Assembly (NCBI RefSeq): GCF_002878395.1 | Contig: NC_061112.1 | Location: 40,354,784-40,418,783 of the forward strand | DNA from: Capsicum annuum | Lineage: Eukaryota; Streptophyta; Magnoliopsida; Solanales; Solanaceae | Direction: 5' to 3' | Length of the DNA: 64,000 bases | Shown here: positions 8,928 through 19,739 of the stretch, piece by piece | Numbering within the stretch: the first letter of the stretch is position 1 | Layout of the letters: every line of letters begins with the position of its first letter | Program-made: the position numbers and the translations under genes | Notes under the pieces: model-generated | The model's input: the letters and a program-made list of their open reading frames with translations, nothing else | What the model was told of the DNA's origin: nothing | Databases searched by the model: none

Positions 8928-10628
8928 TATTGTAATACCCCCCCAAAAATCCAAACCAATATTAGCGCCATGTTTCAAGCTCATGCATAGTACATTATGG
9001 TTATTTTATAGTTTTAAGAGCAAGTTATATGTATATTAAGTCTTCAAATAACTCCTATCTATCAGACGAATCGAAATATTCTATACTGATTGAATTCTTG
9101 AATGGATATTGCTATAGACAACTTCAATTGAGAATATCTCTCGTTATACTATGAATTATTGATCTCATGACCTACCAACAGATAGATAATTGAATTATCT
9201 TTCCAACTATACTGGTATTACTTAAATCCAATATCGGAGAAAACATTTATACCCATTTTACTCCGACATGTCCGCCTGACAAATGAGTGACAACATGAGC
9301 TGACGACTTATCACAAGTCTGATGTATTATCAGCCCATGTCGTTCGGCTTAGTCAGAAACCCAAAAATTCCAGCTCCCAGGTGATGACCTGGGCTGATGA
9401 GATATCACAAATCTGACAATTTATCGGCCTTGGTCGTCAGCTGATAATTTTAGCAACTGGGAGGTGATTTCGTGGGGGTATTTTGGTCCTTTCTTTTACT
9501 TTAAACACGATATTAAAGCCCTGAGAAGGATATTATCCCATTATGTTCTCATTCTTCTCAAGAACAAGAACATTCTCTCCCAAAGGGGTTAAACCCTAGT
9601 CAAGAAAAATCAAGAACAAGCCTAAGGATTTCTTCAAGAACCTTCAAGAAATATTAGATCTCTTTCAAGATCAAGCTTTAAGGTATGCGTAGTGTTCATC
9701 CATGGATTCCTTTTATCCATGGAGCTCAAGAATAAAGTTTTAAATAATAAATTGTTTTTATCTTGTTGTGGTATGATTATATCCATGTTGATGGTTGTTA
9801 TTTGGGTTTCAAGGTAGTATCTTAATGTATTGGCATGAAGTATGTAAGCATGTTTAGATTAAATACATAACTTTGGGTGACTTAGATTGTTAAATTGATA
9901 AGTATACCTATGCCCAAAGTTGTGCATGTAAGGTGTTCGATAAAATGTCTAGAATGATAAAAAGCATGATTTCATGACTCAATAGTGCCTACATGACAAG
10001 TCCATGCTATATCCCTTATGATTCAACATAAATTCCATGTTATTTTTGTGTATTGATTATTGTGATGTGGAATGCCCATGACCTTGAAGTTATGAAAGTA
10101 TTTACATGTTATACGCATTTCTTTCCATGTATAAGATGTTGAGGACCATGTGTAGTATGAAATCCCCTATTTATGGTATTATAAATTATGCATTTTATTC
10201 CTACGATCAAGAAATGTCATGTGTGTCAATTTCCTTCTGTCGAGTCCTAGGGGTACTTGTACCCGACAATTTAGCTGTGTGCCTAGAGCCATATGATGTT
10301 TCATGATACTCTCAGTCAATCCATGATCCATAGAACTCAGTCAACCATGTGACTCAGGAAATCTTAGATATCTCAGTAGTTCAGTAATCTCAGTGATTTT
10401 AGTATTCCGAGTAAAATATCAATAACTACAGTACTCTCAGTCAGTCCTCAGACATTAGTACCTTCTGTTAGTCAACGGAACTTAGTAAACTCAATTTAAC
10501 TCTGCTAAACAATATCACTAGTATAAGTTTAAGTTCAGTTTAGCTAATCAATTCAGTTCAGCTCAATTAATCAGTTTAGTGTCATTCAGATGGGAGTAGG
10601 ATTCAGTACCGAGTGAGACTAGGAATGG

Positions 10629-11153
10629 GGACTCACCCGCTAGATTGGACTGAGATCCCTAGAAGAAATCCCTAAGTTCCAGAACAATGTAGCCAGCGTA
10701 GGTACGAGATGTCACCTATTAGATAGGACTGACATACTCAGGGATCACCCGTTATCACATTTAAATATATAGGACTGATCCTAGGAGTCACCCCCTAGAT
10801 TAAGACTGACTCCACAACAACTGTCTTTACCAGTGGCGCTGTACAGACACCCTTCCAACTGGGGTTACAGGTTGGACCCCAGACTAGCTAGAAAGGGGCA
10901 TGTCAGTTAGATGAATACATCCCACATTTCAGTTACATAATTAGGACTGTTAGATACAGTCAATCGTTATCATTATAAATAGACTTTGGGATTACCCGTT
11001 AGATAGGACTGATCTCAACTATGGTCAATTAGTATCAGCATAATCTGATTCAGAGATCACCCGCTAGGTAGGACTGATCTCAGACTAATTCAAATCATCT
11101 TTATTATCAGTATCATCAGATTCAGAGATCACCCACTAGATAGGACTGATCTC
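10629..11153 (+). repeat. LTR hairpin array, second copy
   Basis: Collinear with 4945-5466. Unit 2 pairs better here than in the 5' LTR: GAG-ATGTCA with TGACAT-A-CTC. Unit 4 is GGAGTCA/TGACTCC around a changed core. Unit 7 is GAGATCA (11125-11131) with TGATCTC (11147-11153). Confidence 0.72.
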
Positions 11154-11588
11154 AGATTTAGTTACTCAGATATAGTACATAACTCTACTAGTTCCATCAG
11201 ATTTAAGACTGTCAGATACAGCCACTCATGTTATTAGTTATGTTAGTTATCAGAACTCATGTTATCAATATTCAGCTTCAGAACTGTCAGATACAGTCAA
11301 CCAGACCAGTTCTTCATAATTAGAACTGTTGGACACAGTTATTCGTGTATCAGTAGCATAGTATCAGTCCCTCAGTATATAGTAATATAGTATTAGTCTT
11401 TCTCACTTATCAGTGACTCAGATTCAATATCAGTAAACTCACTAGTCAGAACTCAGTATTCAGTCCTATCACGATGTTAGTTATAGTTTCATATGCATGC
11501 ATTTATTCTCACGTTCATGTTAGTCAGTCAATTAGTATTGTTCATGTATATGAACCCTATTGCATTAAGACAACCTTAATTGCATACA

Positions 11589-11723
11589 AGTATATTTAAA
11601 GTACTGACATATTTGCGCTATGGTGTCTAATACCATAGGTTTAGAAACATAAGATCCAGAGCGTCAGTAGTATTCCTAGTTTCAGCAGATAGAGTTAGTA
11701 GTGAGTCCTCATCATTCAAGGAT
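11589..11723 (+). promoter_or_regulatory. Three-hairpin LTR module, family A 3' LTR
   Basis: HP0 (11589-11605): AGTAT/GTACT with loop ATTTAAA and one wobble pair. HP1 (11618-11638): CTATGGT/ACCATAG, loop GTCTAAT. HP2 (11705-11723): GTCCTC/AAGGAT, loop ATCATTC. Two point changes from the 5' LTR copy fall in the HP1 loop and at one HP0 pair that becomes a wobble. Confidence 0.72.
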
Positions 11724-12056
11724 GATATTATTTAATTATGTTACTATTTTAGATTTCAGTTTATTTTAGTAGATGGAGTTAGTTGGGGACATGTCCCATC
11801 AACTCTTTATTCAGACAGTTTAGAGGCTTTCATACTATAGTATGTCAGACAGTTATTTTATATTTATTTTGGTATTGTATACCATATTTTCAGTCATGTA
11901 TTAGTATTGAACCTTATGACCTTTCAGTTTGTGTTTCCGCATTTTACATCCTTTTATGCAGTATACCGATACAGATAACAGTCATGGATTAGCTTGTGGT
12001 CTTTCGGGGTCATGAGCACCATGTAGCATTTTGGTTTAGAAAATCAGGGCATTACA

Positions 12057-12061
12057 CAAGT
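12057..12061. repeat. 5-bp target-site duplication CAAGT (right)
   Basis: Exact copy of 3235-3239. After it the antisense gag of the outer element resumes. Confidence 0.9.
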
Positions 12062-12626
12062 CAGAAGCATATTTTTCTAACTAGTTGAACTTCATGAAGT
12101 ACTCCTTAACAGTTATGGAGCCCTGCCTTAAGTTCATAAACTCCTATACTTTCGCCTCCCTCATCTCTAATGAAAAGAACTTATCCAAAGATGCATCTTG
12201 AAACACCTGCCAAGTAATAGGGGCATCATCTTCTTCTTTACTCTTCTTTCATGTAACAACTTAGTCATAAGAAATGTCCTTCAACCTGTAAGACGCCAAC
12301 TCTACACTTTCTTCCTCAGACACATGCATCATTTGAGTAATCTTTCTCACCTCTTCAAGATATATTTGTTGGTCCTTACCTACCTTGGACCCATATAACT
12401 CTGGCAGATTCATCCATATGAAATCACGAATCCTGGCAGCAGCTAAATCACTTTCCTACTACTGCAGAGCTGTGGCCTAGTTATTGGCCTGAATATTCAC
12501 AGTGACTGCTTGGGCTAGTGCCTAAAAAGCTGCCTAAAACTCGGCAAGGGACACATTTTCGTTTAAGGGATCAGTAGGCTAAGGTTGCTGATTATTGTTG
12601 TTTCTGCGGGCTCGACGCGGAGACAT
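12062..12626 (-). pseudogene. Gypsy gag, N-terminal part (outer element)
   Basis: The minus strand from the ATG at 12626 reads MSPRRARRNNNNQQP, later ALAQAVTVNIQANN, RIRDFIWMNLPELYGSKV, MMHVSEEESVELASYRLKD. This is the usual N-terminal half of plant Tekay/Del Gag (capsid), which packages element RNA in virus-like particles. Many TAG stops fall where glutamine is expected. The frame continues at 3239 across the nested element. The RT-bearing part is absent. Confidence 0.8.
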
Positions 12627-12819
12627 TTTCTGAAATAAGAGAGCACGTATTAATAGCTGAGAGAAACATCTTTAAACACGATAGACTCTGAAAGAAAGAA
12701 ATGACTTTTTCCAAAATGTTATGTAGCTCCTTGCTCATAGATGTGGCGCGCTACTCACCAATGATCAAGAATCTACTTAACGTGACTTGTCAGACTCCCT
12801 AGGACTCCTTAAACCTTTG

Positions 12820-12831
12820 GCTCTGATACTA
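12820..12831 (-). other. Primer binding site of the outer element
   Basis: On the minus strand TAGTATCAGAGC follows the LTR end (12836) by 4 bases. It matches the initiator-Met tRNA complement with one G-to-A change. Confidence 0.8.
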
Positions 12832-12835
12832 AGTT

Positions 12836-15221
12836 TGTAATACCCCGAAAATGGGTCCCGAAGCATTACATGGTGCTTAAGGCTACAAGTAGCCCCAAGC
12901 TAACCCTTTAAGCCTGCTACTTTATGTAATAACTTGCTTAGAGATGAAATAGACAAATCACGGGCACTGTTATATCAAATCATAAGAAATACTGTGAAAA
13001 TAATTTATCCGAACAACCATAATACTTGAAATCTTAACATACTAACAATCTGACAACTCGTCTGACAAAGTCTTTACTACTCAAGAACTAGAGAGCTATT
13101 GGGATAGGTCCCTAACTAACTCATACTCAACTAAAAAAAGATGAACAACTACTAGATAAACTGAATATCTGAAGATAAACGGTCCTCAAACCATGGGGAC
13201 TCACCACTGTAGAGATGTAGATAAAGGCACTCAGGGATCATTGATGAGGCTGGGAGGGAGCACCTGAACCTACATTATGAGACAATGTAGCACATAGACG
13301 TATATGTGAATTAGTACTTTGGGAATGTACTGAGCATGTGGGGGTGTATGAAAATTAATAATCAGTATAACAAGTCTTAATAGAAAACATGCATGCTATA
13401 ATAAATGAGTCACATAGCTTGAATAAAATTCTCATAAGTTGTGGTTAGGAAATAGATAATAGAAATCAAGTAAGTCATTTCACTTTATTCTGGATCTGTA
13501 TTCTTTCTTTGTTCTCAACTTGTAAATTAGATGAAATCTTAAAATATCAACTTTCAAGACATAAGTTATAATCTCATGAAAGCAAGAAACTTCTTGGGAA
13601 TTTAATAATCATGACACTTGAAAACTTTAGGAATCATAGGGTCATAACATTCAAAATCAATATACCTTCAAACTTACACTTTTCGCTTAAGGATAGTAAA
13701 ACTTCTTTAAAACTCAAGAACTTAATACTTTAGGAACTTTAAGACTTGAGACTCTCAGAAACTAAGAAACTTTGGGACACTTGGGACTCGGGATTATATA
13801 ACTTTCAGAGTTTCTTCTAACCGATATAAACCATGTGAGCTATATGGAGTCCAACGTATTGCCCACGTTGGGGAGAGATGTTCTATCCTTGCCATCAGAG
13901 TAGAACCTTTAACATTTAGTGATCATTAGCTTAACCCATTTAGGGTAAATCAGAAACCTATGGGGGCACGTAGTTCTGGGGCATGAGACCTCGGAATCAA
14001 GCCCAACTTGCTGCTAAATACTACTCCCTTAGCTCAGAAATTTAAAAAATCCACCTTAAACAATTCAACAATATATAATGGGAGCCAATATGCTTCCCCT
14101 TTATCTCAAATCAAACAAATAATGTGGATTTCTTTCTTAGCTTAGGATCAAAACTCAATTCTTTTCTTGAAATCTTGATAGACTTTTCATTAAAGTTTTA
14201 AAATCTCAACAACATAGAAATATAAGTACACTTCTTAGAGTATGAATAATTAATCCTCAAAGACTCACAATTTCATAATAAAGTTCAACTCATGACAACA
14301 ACTCTTGGAAATTCTTGGAAACATGATATCAATATAGGAATGTGCAATTTATATCAAGAACTCTCAATTTAGATCCTAATTGAACAAAATAATCATGCAA
14401 TTTAAGACTTGAACAATTCCATAATCTCATAAACTTGAAATATAGTAAAATAATATGAATTCATCTTGGAAATACGAAATTCTTTAAGAAAATCTAAAAC
14501 TTTTGGGCACCAGAATGAAAGAGTGTTCTTGTTCAAACCCCACATACCTTGAAATTAAAACTTGAGTGATTTCTTAACTTTGGGTTGCTATTCTTGAAAT
14601 TAATGGGTCTTTCTTGTAGCCCTCGGAATGGGCATTCCAATTCTAAAAAATTATTGAAAACCAATGGTTAAATTTTGAGTTCTCTTGAAGTTTGTGTAGA
14701 AATCCTAAGCGATGTTCTTGGTGGTTTTTGATGAAAGTATGAATAATATGGTATTTTTGGGGTGTAATATCATGTTAAGGATGATAAAAAAGTGGGAAAA
14801 TACCAACTTTACCCTTAATGAGATGGAGAAAAGAAGCTGAAAACTGGGCACAAAGGCTATAGCCTGGGTGGCGCCTTGCCCAGAGCCTTTGCTAAGGTAG
14901 GTAACGCCTTGTCCAGAGCCTTAGCTAAGTTGGGCGGCGCCCCTTAGTAGCCTTTAGCTACTGGTTTGGCACCCTAAACGTGCCCTAAGTAGATTCTAAA
15001 AATTTTGAAACTCACCCGAGATACCTTATGACCTTGCCCTATTGCAACGCAACAACAAAATCAAGATATGGAGGTCGAAAAGGTCATGAAATAATTCATC
15101 AAAGTTTGAGGGATCAATAATGAACTAAGTGTTGTAACAATTAGCTAAAATTCTAAGTGTTAAGCTTCTTTTAACTTGCTTCGAAGGCTTTGATGATGAG
15201 AAAACTTTACAGGGTTTTACA
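12836..15221 (-). repeat. 5' LTR of the outer gypsy element
   Basis: 2386 bp. On the minus strand it begins TGTAAAACCCTGTAAAG at 15221 and ends GGTATTACA at 12836. The last 698 bp match 2266-2963. It contains a GC-rich cassette with repeated GGCGGCGCC/GGTGGCGCC words (about 14835-14995) and the three-hairpin module (13182-13331). The right border rests on the TG start, on position relative to the MULE frame, and on a weak target-site match (ATGCT versus TTTCT). Confidence 0.75.
13182..13331 (-). promoter_or_regulatory. Three-hairpin LTR module, outer family copy 2
   Basis: In element sense: HP0 13331-13313 (AGTAC/GTACT), HP1 13290-13270 (CTACATT/AATGTAG, loop GTCTCAT), HP2 13200-13182 (GTCCCC/GAGGAC, loop ATGGTTT). 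The T-to-C change in the HP2 arm leaves one G-C pair as a C-A mismatch or, on the plus strand, a wobble. The other two hairpins are intact. Confidence 0.7.
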
Positions 15222-16853
15222 ATGCTGCTGCCTAAACTTTTCACCAAATTTTCTAGAAATTTAATTGAATATGTACGACAACGGGGGTACTCCCATTCAT
15301 CCATCAACACTGAGTTGAGTGACTCGGCGATGTTTTTGGTCATTACATTGTACCTATTTCTTGGGAAGTGTGCTCTACTCCATTTCTCAAAACTAAGCAT
15401 ATTTTCAAGGACATGTACTACCTCAAGGTAATTATTCTTCAATTCCTTAAAATGATCGCTAAATTCATCAAGTGAATAAGCCTTTACCGTGGTGTAGAAT
15501 AGATAAAGATGTTCTCCACAGTATTAATTTACACGAAGATTTTCAGTGAGGTACCTCATGCAAAGTCCATGATGTGCACGACTATAAATACGGAAAAAGA
15601 CATTAGCAATGCTAATGTGCCTATTCGGAGATGACACATAGATTTGGTTCATCTTCTACTATAGACTTCAACTTCTCGACGTAGAATGTCCAAGAAACAT
15701 TATTCTCTTTATCCATAACATAAAATATAATTGGGAAGATATGATTTTTGGTGTCCTATGCAATGGCACTCAGCAACACACACCCATACTTACTATATAA
15801 ATATCTTTCATCAATGATAATTACCTTTCTCATGTGGGTATATTCCCGTATGTAAGCTCCAAATGCTAAAATATAGTAAACAAATGATCCATCCATCCTG
15901 TTTACCATGATATAGTAAGAAGACCCGAGATTCAATAACTCCACCATGTGGAAAAAAGTTGGCAAGCAATCATATTCGTACTTTGGTGTCCTGCGAATGA
16001 TGTTCTTTGCGATTACACTTCCTTTCTAACACATCCAATAGCTTGCGTTGCAATGCAGCTCCCTAAACACAATCCTCTAAATTTCTCTTATGCCTGACCC
16101 TTACCATCCCAAAAATGATTTATACATAGTGAAGCAATCAATTAAAATGAGATTATCTTATGCCTACCCATGGTGTGTTCAACACCACACGTGTGGAACC
16201 CAACATACGTGTATATGCAAAATCTGTTTGAGAATTCATACTTCTTTTCCCATAATAACCAGCTGCAACCACGAGATACACTTTTTGCCTTCAATAATTT
16301 GGTGCATCTCTTCACCATAAAATAATTAAAAGACTACCTAATCGTTGCTCTGTCTAGTAGTATTTTGGGCTCTTTCTTGTTGGAGAACGTTTGATCATAA
16401 TATAAATTGATTCCATCAGCGAAGGAATGTCTTGGTTGTGATTTCGTTCCACAATCATCTTTTGCATCTTGCGAGTCCAATGAAACGTCTTCTATCTGCA
16501 TAGAATCATCTTCAATATTAATTGGATGATCACAATTGTTCTCATAATCATTCAAATCATCATCGACTGTCGGGCGCCGAGGTGGAGTGGTGATGAATTC
16601 AGCGGTCCTTCAAAGGGACTCTCAACTACATTTATCCTTAAATAGCCCTATAGCCATTTGCATCAACATCCATTATGTACAATGAAATATGTATATCATT
16701 ATTTATGATCGTAGGATGCACCTTTTCCCTCGAATACATTAGATAACGAATCAGTATGTCACTTGGTGCACAATCTAGATCCCTGCTTTGCATTATGCTT
16801 GCAACCAAGTCATCGTATGAACTGTTGCAGTGAACAGTAATGGACAGTTTCAC
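15222..16853 (-). pseudogene. MULE transposase, N-terminal and catalytic part
   Basis: Minus-strand segments in order: 16853-16638 with LDCAPSDILIRYLMYSREKV (plant MULE N-terminal domain); 16555-16334, an acidic linker; 15965-15756 with FHMVELLNLGSSYYIMV, then HMRKVIIIDERYLYSKYG, the first catalytic-Asp region of the MULE fold; then frames with NNVSWTF and a His-rich AHHGLCM-like stretch near 15560; then WSRAHFPRNRYNVM and NIAESLNSVL at about 15380. Several frameshifts and stops. The frame is broken at 15222 by the outer gypsy element and resumes at 2265. About 0.73 kb of possible 5' sequence precedes it. Confidence 0.85.
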
Positions 16854-17588
16854 CTTGGTAAAAGATTTTCATTTCCAATATTTGGGAGTCTCCTCCTATT
16901 CTCCCATGAAATCACCCGAAACCAAAATAAATTCTACAATAGACATCCTAGAATTAAGCTTTAGTCGACGGTCGATTATGTTAATGGTCTATATCGGGAT
17001 ATATGCACGGTCAATGATTGGTCGATGACTAGGCAGATATCCGTACAAAAATCTTGAAATTGCAAATATTGTTTCTAATCAACGATCGTTGCGTTTATGG
17101 AATAGAGAAATGAACTTAGAATTGCCTAAGCTACTGTAATGTACTTTCTAAAGAGGTTTTGAGTAATGTGAGTGATTTAAAGCTTTTTAACTACGGTGGA
17201 AAGTGTGTTTTAGAAGACAGAAAATAAATGAGGTGATAATGGATGCAATGGACAAGATTATGATGTTTGTAGACTGATTTAGAGCTGATCACTAAAAAAT
17301 AAAGCTGAAAAAGTTGCCTGAATCGGAGCTTTTTGGAGGGAAAGAACCTTTTATTTTAAGCTTTTGGATTTTTTTTAAAACTATTTTGGAACCCCAATAT
17401 ATTTTATATATAACTGTGGATGATGGAGGGTGGGTTAAAGTGTATTATTAGAAACTTGTGGGTGAATTTGTTAAGTTGGATAGATTGGATGATGAGGTGA
17501 ATTAAAGTGGGTATATCACAAAATTTTCAAGACTTTTGTATAAATGATAAAATAGGTTTGAAAAATGCCTTTTTGGCAGCTTTGCCCA
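16854..17588. other. Probable MULE 5' non-coding region
   Basis: No coding signal seen. Lying just upstream of the MULE start on the minus strand, it is the place to expect the MULE 5' UTR and terminal inverted repeat, but I found no inverted partner near 1-1700. Positions 17480-17580 are AT-rich. Confidence 0.4.
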
Positions 17589-17900
17589 GAAGTCATTCTC
17601 CAAGTGGGTTTTCCGACTATCGTTTAATGAACGTCAAAGAGAGTGATAGTCTAGACGTGAAAATTCCTTAATTATTGTCCAGTTCATCCTATCTTTACCT
17701 CAGCATAAATAGATGTTCAGTTCTGTAACTCTTTTGCATCATAATACTTACTTTTTTTCTTTTTAATTGTTGAGGGGCACTCGACGTGAACTGCTTTTCC
17801 ATCATACATATCGTAATAAATCCATATTATCTGATCTTCTCCAAATATATAGTTTATTAATTGCTCCACTTTTTCTGAGATATTCTTCATTTACATCATA
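17589..17900 (+). repeat. Segment homologous to 48246-48560
   Basis: About 310 bp share order and words with 48246-48560: AAGTCATTYTCCAAGTSGG, CGACTATCRTT, ATAGTCTAG, GGGCACTC, TCATACATAT and TGAGATATTCTTC. Outside these limits the two loci do not match. In both, a short frame ends KSFSKxVFRLSFNExQxE followed by a stop. This may be a dispersed repeat or a duplicated piece of a gene. Confidence 0.6.
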
Positions 17901-17991
17901 TGCATGGTGATGACACACATTATTCTCTAAACGCATTTCTTTAGCTTATTATTTACATTGTAGCCAGTAATTATATTAACGACCATAGTAC
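17901..17991. other. Spacer with copia target site
   Basis: Short AT-rich flank ending ATAGTAC (17985-17991), which is repeated after the copia element at 23943-23949. Confidence 0.6.
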
Positions 17992-18761
17992 TGATGGATT
18001 AGCATTTTAATATTTCATAATATTAATTTGCTTTATTGTTTTCTTGGAATCTCATTTCAATTGCCCATTATTATTTTAAGTTACATTGCATTGGGCATTA
18101 ACTTATTATGTTGTCATTGCTTCTTCCGTTGCTGCATTCCCATTGTAATGTAATGCCACTTTATGCCTCTTTATTCATACTTTTCACTATTGGAAGGTGA
18201 AGCACCCATTTTCCATTTATTTATAATTCTTATGCCTTTAAATACAATAGTTAGTGATGACAGAATGTGGACATAAGTTTCTTGTAATTTTTGTAACTTC
18301 TACCATTATTCTTTTTAGTATTCTTGTAACTCTTATAATATCTAGGATATTGGTCTTTCCTCTTTACTATCCATTTATTCTTTCTATTCATTGCATGAAA
18401 TATTTTCTCACCTATAAATAGAGCTGGTCTTGCATATTTTTTAAAGTACGTGAAAATATTGAGTTAACAAAAGTTAGAAAAAAAAGTTTATTAGTTGAAT
18501 GGAGGTGTTCTTTTTGTGGAGCTTTGAACTCAATTCTGGTCTATAGTTTTTGAGTTGTTCTTTGTGAGAAGGTTGTTGTATCCTAGAAAGGACAAGTTAA
18601 GAAGATTATTGCTGGATAAGTGAAACTTTGTTGCATTAGGCTTGAATCTCCTTAAAAAGAGCGAGATATCTGCGCCTCAGCGAAGAAGAGAAAGATATTC
18701 TTTTAATTTTCTTTATTTGTAATTTTTTTCAATTGTGATTTTTATTGTAATTTCACCAATA
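17992..18761 (+). repeat. Copia 5' LTR
   Basis: Starts TGATGGATTAGCATTTTAAT and ends near TTTCACCAATA. It is collinear with the 3' LTR, sharing TTTCACTATTGGAAGGTGAAG, GCCTTTAAATACAATAGTTA and GAATCTCCTTAAA, but differs by several indels. The pair is clearly old. Confidence 0.85.
18412..18422 (+). promoter_or_regulatory. TATA box of the copia 5' LTR
   Basis: CTATAAATAGA is a canonical plant TATA box about 420 bp into the LTR. The matching site in the 3' LTR (23643-23653) reads CTACAAATAGA, so the element's downstream promoter copy has lost a core base. Confidence 0.75.
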
Positions 18762-18798
18762 ATTTTAAGAAGATTCAATCGCAACAACTGAAAAATCA

Positions 18799-19655
18799 AT
18801 GGATGTCAAGATGACAGATCTTAATAAGCCATTCCGGTTCAATGGTACTCATTTCAGAAGGTGTAAGGGTAAATTACTTTGCTACTTAAGTCTTCTCAGC
18901 GTGTCTTATATGTTAACTCAGAAGAATCCAAATAAAGTAGATAACTCGTACATGAATGATGAAGAACTTATTTTTCTTCAAGAGAAAGTTGAAAAATATG
19001 ATGATGACTTCTACCAGTGTTGGTATCTTCTTCTTAATTGTCTATCTATTAATTTTATGATTATTATGATAAAACTTAGTGGAAAGAAAATTTGAAAAGC
19101 ATTGCAGAGTATGTATGACACTATGGAGGCGGAAGAGAAAAAAATATACTGCTAGCAGATTTTTCTATTTTTAAATGGTGGACAACAAATAAGTGGTAGA
19201 CCAAGCTCAGGACTTCATAATTATTGTTGGAGAGATTAGGTCCGAGGAAGTCAAAATTGGAGATAACCTTATTGTTTGTGGCATAATAGATAAACTTCCA
19301 CCTTCTTGGAAGGAATTTCAAAAAAATTATGCACCATAAGCAAAAGAAAACTTCATTTGGCACTTCGATAGTGAGAATCCTCATGGAAGAAGAAGCAAGG
19401 TACCAAGCTACACTTTTGCAAACAGAAGAAAACAACATCATACCGGAGGTAAATTTAATTACTTCAAATAATGTTGCCCCTGAAACTGACAAAAATACTT
19501 GTTTGAAGACTAAGAAGAAAAATTTTAAGAAAAATAATGGTAGACATCCAAAGGGCAATAACGGTCGAAATAACCAAGCAAAAAATTAACATGTTCAACA
19601 AAAGAGACCGTGCTTTGTCCGTGACAAGAGTGGACATATTGCTTGATTTTGAAAA
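18799..19655 (+). pseudogene. Copia gag
   Basis: The frame opens at ATG 18799 with LNKPFRFNGTHFRRCKGKLL and continues through WYLLLNCLS, then in other frames [24 protein letters not shown] and [15 protein letters not shown] (about 19190-19330), then a basic KKKNFKKNNGR tail (19329-19589). A degenerate zinc knuckle follows at about 19615-19655 (CFVRDKSGHIA): the second cysteine and the last cysteine are lost. Gag forms the particle in the cytoplasm. Several stops. Confidence 0.8.
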
Positions 19656-19739
19656 TTTCAAAAATATGGGCCTACACCTTAGGCAAACATTATCGAAGAA
19701 ATATTTGTGGAGGTGATAAAAGACATAAATATGATGGAG

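Larger units (their letters stand above)
3240..12056 (+). mobile_element. LARD-type non-autonomous gypsy element (family A)
   Basis: An 8817-bp element flanked by perfect CAAGT duplications. It has 3.13-kb LTRs (3240-6370 and 8931-12056), a Met-tRNA primer site at 6375-6386, a 2.56-kb interior and a polypurine tract at 8918-8927. The interior has no gag or pol similarity in any frame and no frame above 138 codons. Its last few hundred bases resemble the 3' non-coding interior of the pol-bearing element at 53891-60130. Long LTRs plus a non-coding interior define a LARD-like derivative, which would need enzymes from a partner. That dependence is inferred from structure. Confidence 0.85.
8931..12056 (+). 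repeat. 3' LTR of the LARD-type element
   Basis: 3126 bp, collinear with 3240-6370. Divergence is uneven. By eye the first 320 bp are about 87 percent identical, 9255-10175 is about 97 to 98 percent identical, and most of the rest is about 86 to 89 percent. It contains its own hairpin array (10629-11153) and three-hairpin module (11589-11723), and ends GGCATTACA before CAAGT. Confidence 0.9.
2266..15221 (-). mobile_element. Outer Ty3/gypsy element, deleted for pol, carrying a nested insertion
   Basis: A minus-strand LTR retrotransposon interrupts the MULE. Its 5' LTR is 12836-15221, followed by a Met-tRNA primer site (12820-12831), gag (12626 down to 12062, resuming 3239 down to about 2966) and a truncated 3' LTR (2266-2963). 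The nested element 3240-12056 splits gag. After gag the sequence jumps directly into the middle of the 3' LTR, so protease, RT, RNase H, integrase and about 1.7 kb of the 3' LTR are missing. Without the nested element it is about 4.1 kb. It cannot be autonomous. Confidence 0.85.

Noticed and set aside
8519..8935. 138-codon frame in the LARD interior
   Set aside because: Low-complexity CAGT/CATG-rich sequence that runs into the LTR. No Gag or Pol motif, no start context.
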